Shown piece after piece: positions 8,403 to 16,032 of a stretch of DNA of 49,105 bases. The notes beneath the pieces were generated by a model. That model searched no databases, was not told the origin of the DNA, and saw only the letters and a list, made by a program, of their open reading frames with translations. The position numbers and the translations under genes are program-made. The stretch spans positions 1 through 49,105 of the forward strand of contig DATHOE010000015.1 in NCBI GenBank assembly GCA_035485275.1. Direction: 5' to 3'. Source of the stretch: DAIDJD01 sp035485275. Lineage in GTDB: Bacteria; Oederibacteriota; JAJYGY01; DAIDJD01. Numbering within the stretch: the stretch's first letter is position 1; each line of letters begins with the position of its first letter.

Positions 8403-8668
8403 GGATCAATCTTATAATAAGATTATTTAAATTACAATATAAATATAAACTTATTAATCTATATATAATGTGACCCTATAATTATGAAAGTGCATTTAAT
8501 CTAAGCTTAGCAAATATGGTTACTGCGAAATACTTTTGTGAACGAGTCCCATATTGGGCACGGCATTTACTGCTAGCATGGACCGGCTGTCCTATAGTCC
8601 ATAGCGCTAGTAAAACGAGCCCGCACAGAATATTCTGCATTCCCCGACCCTTAAAAAGGCCCGCTGCC
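8403..8668. other. AT-rich intergenic region between divergent genes
   Basis: 266 bp. The first 120 bp are very A/T-rich and hold several TATAAT-like strings in both orientations (for example TATAAT 8464-8469). The rest is mixed and carries TGCTAGCA (8571-8578), TATAGT (8593-8598, a possible -10 box for the aminotransferase gene) and a perfect 12-bp palindrome CAGAATATTCTG (8626-8637) 31 bp before the aminotransferase start. I see no gene in it. Confidence 0.5.
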
Positions 8669-9976
8669 ATGCGCAACAACATCATCCATCCCGGCGCCGA
8701 CGAGCTCACCTACGAGATCCGCGAGATCGTCGAGGTCGGCTACCGCATCGCCAAGACCGGGCTGAAGATCTATTGGGAGAACATCGGCGACCCCGTGGCC
8801 AAGGGCGAGAAGGTGCCCCAGTGGATCAAGGACATCGTAGCCGCCGCCGTGCGCGACGACGACTCCAGCTACGCCTATTCCCCCACCAAGGGCCTGCTCG
8901 CCACGCGCGAATACATCGCCCGCGAGCGCAACCTGGAGGGAGGCGTCCAGATCAGCCCGGACGACATCCTTTTCTTCAACGGCCTCGGCGACGCCATCTC
9001 CACGGTCTACAACTACCTGAACAAGGGCGCCCGCGTCATCGGCCCCAACCCGGCCTATTCCACGCATTCCTCGGCAGAAGCCGCGCATTCCGGCTCGAAG
9101 CACCTGACCTACCGGCTGGACCCCAAGAACCACTGGTATCCGGACCTGGCCGACCTGCGCCGCCAGATCGTCGGGCACCCCGAGATCGCGGGCATCCTGC
9201 TGGTGAACCCGGACAACCCCACGGGCATGGTGTTCTCCCAGGACATCATCCGCAGCATCGTGGCCCTGGCGCGGGAATTCGACCTCTTCCTCATCTCCGA
9301 CGAGATCTACTCCAACCTCACCTACGGCGGCGTGGTCCACAAGAAGCTCGCCTCGGTGATCGGCGAGGTCCCCGGCATCGCCATGCGCGGCATCTCCAAG
9401 GAGTTCCCCTGGCCCGGCTCGCGCTGCGGCTGGGCGGAGTTCTACAACCGCGACAAGGACCCGGACTTCGCCCGCTACTGCCAGACCATCATCTCCGCCA
9501 AGATGCTGGAGGTCTGCTCCACGACCCTTCCGCAGAAGGTGCTGCCCACGGTCATGGGGGATCCGCGCTACTACCCCTACCTGGCCGGGCGCAACGCCGC
9601 CTATTGGCGCAAGTCCCAGCTGGCCCACGCCGTGTTCTCGGAGATCCCCGGCCTCACCGTGCACAAGGCCTACGGCGCCTTCTACGTCACCGTGCTCTTC
9701 AACGAGAGCGTCCTGAAGCCGGGGCAGTTCCTGAAACCCCACAATCCCGAGGCCGCGGAGATCATCAAGCCGCTGGCGGAGACGCCCAACCTCGACAAGC
9801 GCTTCGTCTACCACCTGCTGGCTTCGCGGGGCATCTGCGTCGTGCCGCTGTCCTCGGGCTTCAATTCCGACCTCTTCGGCTTCCGCATCACCCTGCTGGA
9901 GGCCGACGAGGCCCGTTTCGAGGGCGTCGTGCGCGGGCTGGCCGGGGCCATCCGGGAATACCTGGGCTCCCGCTAG
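8669..9976 (+). CDS. Pyridoxal-phosphate aminotransferase, class I/II (fold type I)
   Basis: 435 aa. PLP enzyme expected to move an amino group between an amino acid and a 2-oxo acid in the cytoplasm. Visible family motifs: YAYSPTKGLLATREYIA (substrate/cofactor loop), NPDNPTG, LISDEIYSNLTYGG, and the Schiff-base lysine in SKEFPWPGSRCGW. The C-terminal GFRITLLE arginine would bind the substrate carboxylate. It resembles alanine/aspartate-type aminotransferases, but substrate specificity cannot be read from sequence. ATG 8669 is chosen because homology starts there (RNNIIHPGADELTYEIRE); the frame remains open upstream to 8516 through AT-rich non-homologous sequence. Single-gene unit ended by a bidirectional terminator. 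Confidence 0.9.
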   Translation: MRNNIIHPGADELTYEIREIVEVGYRIAKTGLKIYWENIGDPVAKGEKVPQWIKDIVAAAVRDDDSSYAYSPTKGLLATREYIARERNLEGGVQISPDDILFFNGLGDAISTVYNYLNKGARVIGPNPAYSTHSSAEAAHSGSKHLTYRLDPKNHWYPDLADLRRQIVGHPEIAGILLVNPDNPTGMVFSQDIIRSIVALAREFDLFLISDEIYSNLTYGGVVHKKLASVIGEVPGIAMRGISKEFPWPGSRCGWAEFYNRDKDPDFARYCQTIISAKMLEVCSTTLPQKVLPTVMGDPRYYPYLAGRNAAYWRKSQLAHAVFSEIPGLTVHKAYGAFYVTVLFNESVLKPGQFLKPHNPEAAEIIKPLAETPNLDKRFVYHLLASRGICVVPLSSGFNSDLFGFRITLLEADEARFEGVVRGLAGAIREYLGSR

Positions 9977-9999
9977 GCGCCGGAAGGAAAAACGGGCAC

Positions 10000-10053
10000 A
10001 AAAAAGCCCCCGGAGACGCGGCGCACGCCGCGCTTCCGGGGGCTTCTCTTTTT
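10000..10053. terminator. Bidirectional intrinsic terminator
   Basis: AGCCCCCGGA (10005-10014) pairs with TCCGGGGGCT (10035-10044), with an inner GCGGCG/CGCCGC stem. It has an A-run on the left (10000-10005) and TTCTCTTTTT on the right, so it can stop both convergent transcripts. Confidence 0.9.
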
Positions 10054-10059
10054 CGGATG

Positions 10060-11856
10060 CTAGGCCGGGGTCGGCGCCGTCAGGGCGGGCAGGGCGATGG
10101 CTTCCAGCTCGTCGACCAGGGCTTCCAAGCCGGCTTCGAAGGAGTCGCGCCCCAGGCGCAGGCGGTCCTTCACCCGGGCGCGGTAGAATTCCACCCCGTC
10201 CAGGAGGTTGGCCTTGAAGGTGGCGAAGTACTCGGGCGGGTGCTTGGCCAGCTTCAGCCGCGTGCGCCTGAGCTCTTCCTTCAGGTAATTGACGTAGAGC
10301 TTCATCTCGTTGACGAAAACGTGGGGCCGGGCCTTGCCCTTCAGGAGGTCGAAGCGGCCGTAGATGTGGTCGACCATCTCCTCCAGGCTCGCCTCGCGGT
10401 CGAACCAGGCCAGGTTGGGGCCCACGCAGACCGTGGTGGGCGGGGCCGCCTTGGGGGCGACCTGCTTGAGCGCGGAGCCGCTCAGCTCCCAGCAGATGCA
10501 GGCCTTCTCCACCACGTCGGCCTTGGCCGCCGCGCGCTCCTCGTCGTTCAGGCTGGCGTCGGCGTCGAGCACCTTCAGCTTGGCCGACTGGTAGCTGGCG
10601 CTGGAGATGCACTGGGGGTTGCCCGGGAATTCCGTGTTGTATACCAGGTAGGAATGGGGGCAGGGGCTGCCCGGCTTGCCGTCGGCGATGCGCTGCAGGC
10701 GCTGCCGTTCGCTGGCGCTGGTGGTCAGCAGCCAGAAGGGCAGGCCCAGCGGCGAACTGCGGCTCAGGCGGATCTCGTTTTCCCCGGCCTCCGCCAGAAG
10801 CTTGCGGTGCTCCTCGTCGCAGATGGTGGCTTCCTTCACCAGCAAGAAGGGCGATCCCCAGCCGGTGGCGTCCACACCGAAGGCCTCCTGCAGGAGCACG
10901 GCCTCGTCACGGGTGCCGAGGCCGCCCTGGGCGGTGAAGCGCGCGGGCGCCGGCTCCAGCGCGGGCATGCCGCGCGAGGCCTGGGCCGCCATCCAGATGG
11001 CCCGCAGGCTGTCGTGCAGTTCCGCCCGCTTGGAGCGGAATTCGTCCAAAATGGGGCCCATCAGCAGGCCGTCGGTGGCGAAGGCGTGGCCGCCGCAGTT
11101 GAGGCCGCTCTCCATGCGGTATTCGCTGATCCAGACGCCCTTCTTGGCGAGGTAGCGCCCCTGGATCTCGGCGCTGCGGTAGTCCGAGATCTTCATGATG
11201 ACTTCTTTTTCCAGCACGCCGTCCGGCCTCGGCTGGAAGGCGTCCAGGCGGCCAAGCAGGCCGTAGAGGCGGGGGTTCATGCCCGCGGAGAAGACCACGC
11301 TGCCCCGGACCCTGCTGTTGGCGAAGCCGCGCAGGCCCGCCAGCGCGTCGCTGCCGTCCAGGGGCAGGGCCACGCCTTGGTGGGTCACGGTGCGGTCCAC
11401 CTTGGTCATGATGTTGACGTCGATGCGGCCGGCGTGGAGGCTTTCGCGCAGGCGGCGCTCAAGGACCTGCTTGCGGGCCGAAACCGGCTCGGATTGCCAG
11501 CGTTTGAAGGCCACGCGCGCGGGCCCGTCGGGCAGCAGCTGGAAACAGCGCCACAGGTCGGACCCCTCTTCCAGGGGCTGGGACAGCATGGCTTCCATCT
11601 GGGCGTCGACGATGTCCTGCATCTGGTCGAGGTAGGCCGTGAAACGCTTGGCGCGGCAATCCGGCTCCGACTCCAGGATGGGGGTGTAGGGAAGGCCGTA
11701 TTCTGAGGCGTGGGCTTTGCGCATGCGTTCGGCCAGGCGGTCGTCCCCCATGGACACCACGGAGTGGATGCCATAGCGGGCGATCTTGACCGGGGTGTCG
11801 ATGGTGAAGCCGGTCCCCATTACGGGAATATGAAAGCGGTGCAAATCGTTTGTCAT
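10060..11856 (-). CDS. Large conserved-looking protein of unknown function
   Basis: 598 aa, no signal peptide or membrane segment. The N-terminus FHIPVMGTGFTIDTPVKIARYGI, followed by GLNCGGHAFATDGLLMGPILDEF in the middle, has the feel of a TIM-barrel enzyme handling a phosphate or flavin ligand, and I recall similar unnamed proteins in Bacteroidota-type genomes, but I cannot assign a reaction. Cysteines cluster in NCGGHAF, TICDEEH, SPCPHSY...PQCISSASY and KACICWELSG and could bind metal or an iron-sulfur cluster (inference). The C-terminal 150 residues are helical and charged. A TATAAT box lies on the minus strand at 11904-11899. The 3' end faces the bidirectional terminator. Confidence 0.8.
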   Translation of the reverse strand: MTNDLHRFHIPVMGTGFTIDTPVKIARYGIHSVVSMGDDRLAERMRKAHASEYGLPYTPILESEPDCRAKRFTAYLDQMQDIVDAQMEAMLSQPLEEGSDLWRCFQLLPDGPARVAFKRWQSEPVSARKQVLERRLRESLHAGRIDVNIMTKVDRTVTHQGVALPLDGSDALAGLRGFANSRVRGSVVFSAGMNPRLYGLLGRLDAFQPRPDGVLEKEVIMKISDYRSAEIQGRYLAKKGVWISEYRMESGLNCGGHAFATDGLLMGPILDEFRSKRAELHDSLRAIWMAAQASRGMPALEPAPARFTAQGGLGTRDEAVLLQEAFGVDATGWGSPFLLVKEATICDEEHRKLLAEAGENEIRLSRSSPLGLPFWLLTTSASERQRLQRIADGKPGSPCPHSYLVYNTEFPGNPQCISSASYQSAKLKVLDADASLNDEERAAAKADVVEKACICWELSGSALKQVAPKAAPPTTVCVGPNLAWFDREASLEEMVDHIYGRFDLLKGKARPHVFVNEMKLYVNYLKEELRRTRLKLAKHPPEYFATFKANLLDGVEFYRARVKDRLRLGRDSFEAGLEALVDELEAIALPALTAPTPA

Positions 11857-11898
11857 GGACGGTCTCGCTTAAAGAGTGTTCGTCGTGGTACGGTCTTG

Positions 11899-11904
11899 AT
11901 TATA
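11899..11904 (-). promoter_or_regulatory. -10 box of the 10060-11856 gene
   Basis: Perfect TATAAT on the minus strand, predicting a start near 11892 and a leader of about 36 nt. No clear -35 partner at 16-18 bp. Confidence 0.4.
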
Positions 11905-12020
11905 GGAAGTTCTTCAACTATGAAACGTTTTTCACGCGGTAAAAGTTATCCTTTCGCCGCAGCTTCTACTATCCGAATTCTTATCAAAAAACTTTCTTTT
12001 TCATTAGACGAAATATTATT

Positions 12021-12054
12021 TTAAACCCGACCTGGCACTTTGTGCAAGGTTTAA
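12021..12054. repeat. Inverted repeat in a divergent promoter region
   Basis: TTAAACC (12021-12027) and GGTTTAA (12048-12054) are exact inverted copies enclosing a second, off-centre repeat GCAC-TTT-GTGC (12035-12045). It lies between divergent genes, so it may be an operator; no U-run follows it. Confidence 0.4.
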
Positions 12055-12099
12055 GTGAATCCGGGTCCCATAGCGGCCTTTTTTTGGCCCGGTTCAGGT

Positions 12100-12105
12100 T
12101 ACAAT
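12100..12105 (+). promoter_or_regulatory. -10 box just before the glycosyltransferase start
   Basis: TACAAT ends six bases before ATG 12112 and there is no Shine-Dalgarno sequence, so transcription would begin at or next to the start codon (leaderless mRNA). No convincing -35 is visible. Confidence 0.4.
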
Positions 12106-12111
12106 GCCGCC

Positions 12112-13395
12112 ATGCGATTCACCTTATTTACCTTGGGTTCCCGCGGCGACACCCAGCCCTACATGGCCCTGGGCCGCGCTTTGCAGGCCCAGGGCCAGTC
12201 GGTCACCCTGTGCGGCCCTGAAAATTTCGGGCCCCTGGTCCGCGCGGTCGGCCTCGGCTTCGCGCCCCTGCCTTGGGACACCCAGGAAGCCTTGAAAGAC
12301 AAGGGCTTGCGCGAACGCCTGCTGAAGGACGACGCGCTGGGTTTCTTTTTGAACGTCCGCGACCAGGTTTTGGAACGCAAGCAAGGCATGAACGCGGCCC
12401 TCATCGCGGCGGCCCGGGACGCGGACGTTCTGGTGGGCGCCAGCACCACGGATGAAGGCCTGACGCTGCTGGGCCGGGCCTTGGGCAAATCCGTGGTCTA
12501 CACCGAGCTGAGCCCTTTGACCCCCTCCTCGGCCTACGCTTCCATAGTCCTGGGGCCGGACAGCCTGGGGCCCCTGAACTACCTGTCGCATTGGGTTTCG
12601 CGCCAGGCCTGGTGGAGGATCAACCGGCCCGCGGCCGCGGCCTTGATCCAAGCCTTGCCCGCGGGCCGGGCCGCTGCTTCCGCGCCGCTTCTGGCCCCCT
12701 CTTTGAAGGCCCTCGCCTCCGGAGCCAAGATCCTGCACGGCTTCAGCCCGGCCCTCTTTCCGACGCCCGTCGACTGGAAAGAGGCCTCCCATTACGCCGG
12801 CGGCGCCTGGCGCCTGGAACGCGCGGACGCCCAGGCCCTGCCCGGGGACCACCACGACGCGGGCTTCGCGGCCTGGCTGGAGGACGGCCCGCCGCCCATC
12901 TATCTCGGCTTCGGTTCCATGCCCGCGGCCGAGGGAGGGGACCTGCTGGAGCTCGCCGGCGACGTCGCGGAGATCCTCGACCTGCGCGTGGTCCTGGGGA
13001 TGGGATGGAGCGCCGCGCCGGCCTCGGACTGCGAACTGCCCGAAGGCGTGGCCATAAGCGCGGACTGCGACCACGGCTGGCTGTTCGATCGCTGCTGCGC
13101 GGTGGCGCACCACGGCGGGGCCGGCACCACCCACGCCGCCGCCGCCGCGGGCCTGCCCCAGGTGGTCTGCCCCTTTTTCGGGGACCAGCCCTTCTGGGCC
13201 CGCAGGGTGCGCAAGGCCGGCGCGGGCCGCGTGCTGCCCTTCCGCCGCCTGGGCGCGGAAGCCCTGGCCCGGGCCCTGGCCTCCGCGCTGGAGGGCCCCT
13301 GCCAGGAGGCCGCCGCGTCCCTGGCCGCCAAGATCCAGGCGGAACCGGGCGCCGCCGGCGCCGCCCTGCGGATGATGGAATGGTGCCGGGCCTGA
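12112..13395 (+). CDS. GT1-family glycosyltransferase (UGT/MGT-like)
   Basis: 427 aa, GT-B fold. The N-terminal Rossmann half opens with LFTLGSRGDTQPYMALGRAL, the acceptor-side signature of sterol/rhamnosyl/macrolide glycosyltransferases; the C-terminal half carries PPIYLGFGSMP and HHGGAGTTHAAAAAGLPQV followed by CPFFGDQPFWA, the nucleotide-sugar site of family GT1. It would transfer a sugar from an NDP- or UDP-sugar to a lipid or small hydrophobic acceptor; the acceptor cannot be deduced. The ATG 12112 start matches the family N-terminus, although the frame is open from 12055. It stands alone, with a new promoter before the next gene. Confidence 0.9.
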   Translation: MRFTLFTLGSRGDTQPYMALGRALQAQGQSVTLCGPENFGPLVRAVGLGFAPLPWDTQEALKDKGLRERLLKDDALGFFLNVRDQVLERKQGMNAALIAAARDADVLVGASTTDEGLTLLGRALGKSVVYTELSPLTPSSAYASIVLGPDSLGPLNYLSHWVSRQAWWRINRPAAAALIQALPAGRAAASAPLLAPSLKALASGAKILHGFSPALFPTPVDWKEASHYAGGAWRLERADAQALPGDHHDAGFAAWLEDGPPPIYLGFGSMPAAEGGDLLELAGDVAEILDLRVVLGMGWSAAPASDCELPEGVAISADCDHGWLFDRCCAVAHHGGAGTTHAAAAAGLPQVVCPFFGDQPFWARRVRKAGAGRVLPFRRLGAEALARALASALEGPCQEAAASLAAKIQAEPGAAGAALRMMEWCRA

Positions 13396-13415
13396 AGCCT
13401 TTCGCGGCCTGGAAC

Positions 13416-13444
13416 TCGACGCTGGAGCCCCGCTGTTTTAGACT
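13416..13444 (+). promoter_or_regulatory. Sigma70-type promoter
   Basis: TCGACG (13416-13421), 17 bp, TAGACT (13439-13444); four of six consensus matches in each box. Serves the 13478-15416 cluster. Confidence 0.5.
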
Positions 13445-13477
13445 GGTTTGAGTGCGTTTTTCCCCGGAGGTGCGAAC

Positions 13478-13891
13478 ATGGCCGACCAATTCAGCGTACG
13501 CCGCCAGCTCGACGCGGAAAGCGAAGACCTGTACCAGGAGCTCAAGGAACGCCGCGAGGCAGTCCTCGAGGAGGAGCGCGAGCGCGTCAAGCGCCTGGTG
13601 CGCTTGAAGGTCGGCTACTACTTCGATCCCGTGACCCGCGAGATCCTGCGCCGGGTGGGCAGCCAGTACGTCTTCGTGCGCCACGACCGCCGGCGCCTCG
13701 GGCGCCTGAAGCCGGCCGAGGCCGAGACCGGACGCATGCGCCTGATCCAGGGCGGGCTCTTCTGGGATCCCACGATCAACGCCGTGTACCAGTTCCGCAG
13801 CGGCCACTACGTGCTCTACAGCCGCGACCGCCGCAAAACCCTGGCGGGCAAGAACCCGGCGGGCAATGAAAGGCGCAAGGCCCGGTCTTGA
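13478..13891 (+). CDS. Uncharacterised charged protein
   Basis: 137 aa, not recognised. Starts at ATG 13478 with CGGAGG seven bases upstream. Residues 1-45 are predicted helical and strongly charged (QELKERREAVLEEERERVKR), possibly a coiled coil; the middle reads YYFDPVTREILRRVGSQYVFVRHDRRR and FWDPTINAVYQFRSGHYVLYSRDRRK, two similar strand-rich stretches that look like an internal repeat. The C-terminus is basic. No signal peptide or membrane segment. Its stop overlaps the TTG start of the Nudix gene, so it is probably co-translated with a nucleotide-processing enzyme. Confidence 0.75.
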   Translation: MADQFSVRRQLDAESEDLYQELKERREAVLEEERERVKRLVRLKVGYYFDPVTREILRRVGSQYVFVRHDRRRLGRLKPAEAETGRMRLIQGGLFWDPTINAVYQFRSGHYVLYSRDRRKTLAGKNPAGNERRKARS

Positions 13892-14442
13892 AGCCCCCGC
13901 ATGAGCCTAGGGTTCCGGAGCCGGCCCCCGAGATCCTGTACGAGGGCCGCTTCATACGCCTGGTCCGCTCCGGCACCTGGGAGTTCATCGAGCGCGTCGG
14001 CGCCACGGGCATCGTGGGCATGGTGCCCGTCACGGACTCGGGCGAGATCGTCCTGGTGGAGCAGTACCGCGTGCCCTGCGCCGCAGCGGTGATCGAACTG
14101 CCGGCGGGCCTGGTCGGCGACCTCGGCGGGAGGCATGAGGAGAGCTTTGAATCGGCCGCTTTGAGGGAGCTTGAGGAGGAGACCGGCTTCCGCGCGGCCC
14201 GCCTCGAGTTCCTGATGGAGGGTCCGAACTCCGCGGGCTCCAGCAGCGCGAAGATGGCGCTGTACAAGGCCAGCGGCCTGACCAAGGTCGGCCCGGGCGG
14301 CGGTGACGCGGACGAGAACATCACCGTGCATGTCGTCCCCATCCAGGGCGCCTGGGACTGGCTGAAGGCCCAGCAGAAAAAGGGCAGGCTTCTCGACCCC
14401 AAGATCTTCGCCGGACTGTGGTTCCTGGAGCAGGAGCTTTGA
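13888..14442 (+). CDS. Nudix hydrolase, ADP-ribose pyrophosphatase-like
   Basis: 184 aa. The segment VIELPAGLVGD followed by ESFESAALRELEEETGF is the Nudix box in the ADP-sugar pyrophosphatase (NudF) context, where the ELPAG turn precedes the catalytic REXXEEXG helix binding Mg2+. A few extra residues (LGGRHE) lie between the Gly and the first Glu. Probable role: hydrolysis of ADP-ribose or a related nucleotide sugar in the cytoplasm. The start is a TTG whose last two bases belong to the upstream TGA stop; the ATG 13 bp further on is out of frame, and no other start lies before the conserved domain. Ends in overlap with the Sua5 gene. Confidence 0.88.
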   Translation: MKPPHEPRVPEPAPEILYEGRFIRLVRSGTWEFIERVGATGIVGMVPVTDSGEIVLVEQYRVPCAAAVIELPAGLVGDLGGRHEESFESAALRELEEETGFRAARLEFLMEGPNSAGSSSAKMALYKASGLTKVGPGGGDADENITVHVVPIQGAWDWLKAQQKKGRLLDPKIFAGLWFLEQEL

Positions 14443-15416
14443 TCCGCGCGGCGGACGCGCAGGGTCTGACCGAGGCCGTGCGCCTCCTGAAGGCCGGCTC
14501 GGTGGTGGGGATGCCCACGGAAACCGTCTACGGCCTGGCCGCGGACGCCTTCAACCCCGCCGCCTGCGCGCGCGTTTTTGAGGTCAAGGCCAGGCCCAGT
14601 TTCGACCCGCTCATCGTCCACCTGGCCTCGGCCGAGTGGCTGGACAGGGTGGCGCAGGGCGTCCCGCCCGCGGCCCTGGCCCTGGCGGACCTGTTCTGGC
14701 CCGGCCCCCTTACCCTGGTCCTGCCCCGCCGCAAGGAAGTGCCGGGCATCGTCACCGCCGGGCTGGACACGGTGGCCGTGCGGGTGCCGGCGCATCCCGT
14801 GGCCCAGGCCCTGCTGCGTTTGGGCGACATGCCCCTGGCCGCGCCCAGCGCCAACCGCTTCGGCGGCCTGAGCCCCACCCGGGCCCAGCACGTGGTGCTC
14901 GGTCTGGGCCCCCTGGTTGAGCTCGTGCTCGAAGGCGGGCCCTGCCGCGTGGGCCTGGAGTCCACCATCGTCGATTTCAGCTCGGGAGCGCCGACCCTGC
15001 TGCGCCCCGGCGGCCTGCCGCGGGAGGACATCGAGCGGGCCCTGAGCGCGCCCCTGGCCGACGGCCCGGGGGTGCTGGAGCGCCCCCGGGCGCCCGGCCA
15101 GCTGGCCGGCCACTACGCCCCGGCCACGCCGCTGCGCCTGCTGGCCCGTCCCGCGGCCGACGACAGCGGGGACCGCGACCGCGGCCTGCTGGCCTTCCGC
15201 AAGGCCCCGGAACGCCACCATTACGGCCAGGTCGAGATCCTCAGCGAAGGCGGCGACCTGAACGAGGCGGCGGCCCGCCTCTTCGAATGCCTGCACCGCC
15301 TCGACGGCATGCGCCTGGAATCCATCGACGCCGAACGGGCCCCGGCCGCGGGCCTGGGCCTCGCCATCAACGACCGCCTGGGCCGGGCCGCGGCGAGCCA
15401 CGGCGCCCCGGCTTGA
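14439..15416 (+). CDS. tsaC: L-threonylcarbamoyladenylate synthase (Sua5/TsaC type)
   Basis: Makes threonylcarbamoyl-AMP from threonine, bicarbonate and ATP, the first step of tRNA t6A37 formation. YrdC domain (residues 1-200) with GMPTETVYGLAADAF, KARPSFDPLIVH, LFWPGPLTLVL and APSANRFGGLSPT; then the Sua5 extension after RPGGLPREDIE with a PRAPGQLAGHYAP linker motif. 325 aa, as expected for the two-domain form rather than the short TsaC. The TTG at 14439 overlaps the previous stop and has GGAG eight bases upstream; a GTG at 14418 would add seven residues. Third gene of the 13478-15416 cluster. Confidence 0.93.
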   Translation: MIRAADAQGLTEAVRLLKAGSVVGMPTETVYGLAADAFNPAACARVFEVKARPSFDPLIVHLASAEWLDRVAQGVPPAALALADLFWPGPLTLVLPRRKEVPGIVTAGLDTVAVRVPAHPVAQALLRLGDMPLAAPSANRFGGLSPTRAQHVVLGLGPLVELVLEGGPCRVGLESTIVDFSSGAPTLLRPGGLPREDIERALSAPLADGPGVLERPRAPGQLAGHYAPATPLRLLARPAADDSGDRDRGLLAFRKAPERHHYGQVEILSEGGDLNEAAARLFECLHRLDGMRLESIDAERAPAAGLGLAINDRLGRAAASHGAPA

Positions 15417-15430
15417 AGAGCCGGGCCGCG

Positions 15431-15459
15431 TTGCCCCGGGGCAAGGCCTCGCCTATACT
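15431..15459 (+). promoter_or_regulatory. Sigma70-type promoter
   Basis: TTGCCC (15431-15436), 17 bp, TATACT (15454-15459). Well placed to drive the 15496-20616 gene series. Confidence 0.65.
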
Positions 15460-15495
15460 GTCGCCCTGCGACCGCGCCTGACGAGGGAGCTTGCC

Positions 15496-15993
15496 GTGGA
15501 CACCTCCGATTTTTTCGCCGCCACGCGCCACTACTGCGCCGAGGAGCTCAAACAGGGCTGGGTCTTCCTGAGCGCCGGCTTGGGGCTGTCCCTGGCCGGC
15601 GCCTGGATGTGGAAAAGCCAGAGCGCCTTCCGCCACGCGCTGTGGCCCCTGCTGGCGGTGGCCGTCCTTCAGCTGGCCGTCGGGGGGACGTCCCTGATGC
15701 GGGCGCCGGCGCGCATCCAGGAGGCGCAGACGCGGCTGGCCTCCGACGGCGCCGGGTTCAAGGCGGACGAGACCCGGCGCCTGGCCAAGGCCCTGGACGC
15801 CTTCCGCTTCTACAAGCTCGCCGCGATCGCCGGCATCCTCGCCGCGATCGGCCTGGCCCTCTTCCTGTCGCAGAACGCCGTGGCCCGCGGCTGGGCCCTG
15901 GGCCTGCTGGTCCAGTCCGCCCTGATGCTCGCCGCGGACCTGGTCGCGGAGCAGCGCGCCGAAGCCTACCTCGACCTCTTGCGCCGGCTCTAG
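15496..15993 (+). CDS. Small integral membrane protein, unknown function
   Basis: 165 aa starting at GTG 15496 with GAGGGA six bases upstream. Two hydrophobic helices near residues 22-40 and 50-68 and two more near 108-126 and 132-150, with an amphipathic charged stretch between (ARIQEAQTRL to FRFYK), suggest four membrane passes. No catalytic motif seen. First gene after the TTGCCC/TATACT promoter and 39 bp upstream of the ADP-dependent kinase gene, so probably in its operon. Confidence 0.7.
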   Translation: MDTSDFFAATRHYCAEELKQGWVFLSAGLGLSLAGAWMWKSQSAFRHALWPLLAVAVLQLAVGGTSLMRAPARIQEAQTRLASDGAGFKADETRRLAKALDAFRFYKLAAIAGILAAIGLALFLSQNAVARGWALGLLVQSALMLAADLVAEQRAEAYLDLLRRL

Positions 15994-16032
15994 GCGCTTT
16001 CGATTCTCCAGAAAACCTGAAAAAGGGAATCC

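Noticed and set aside
12031..12046. TGGCAC...TGC string resembling a sigma54 -24/-12 promoter
   Set aside because: The distance from GG to GC is two bases too short for sigma54, and the sequence is better explained as part of an inverted repeat.
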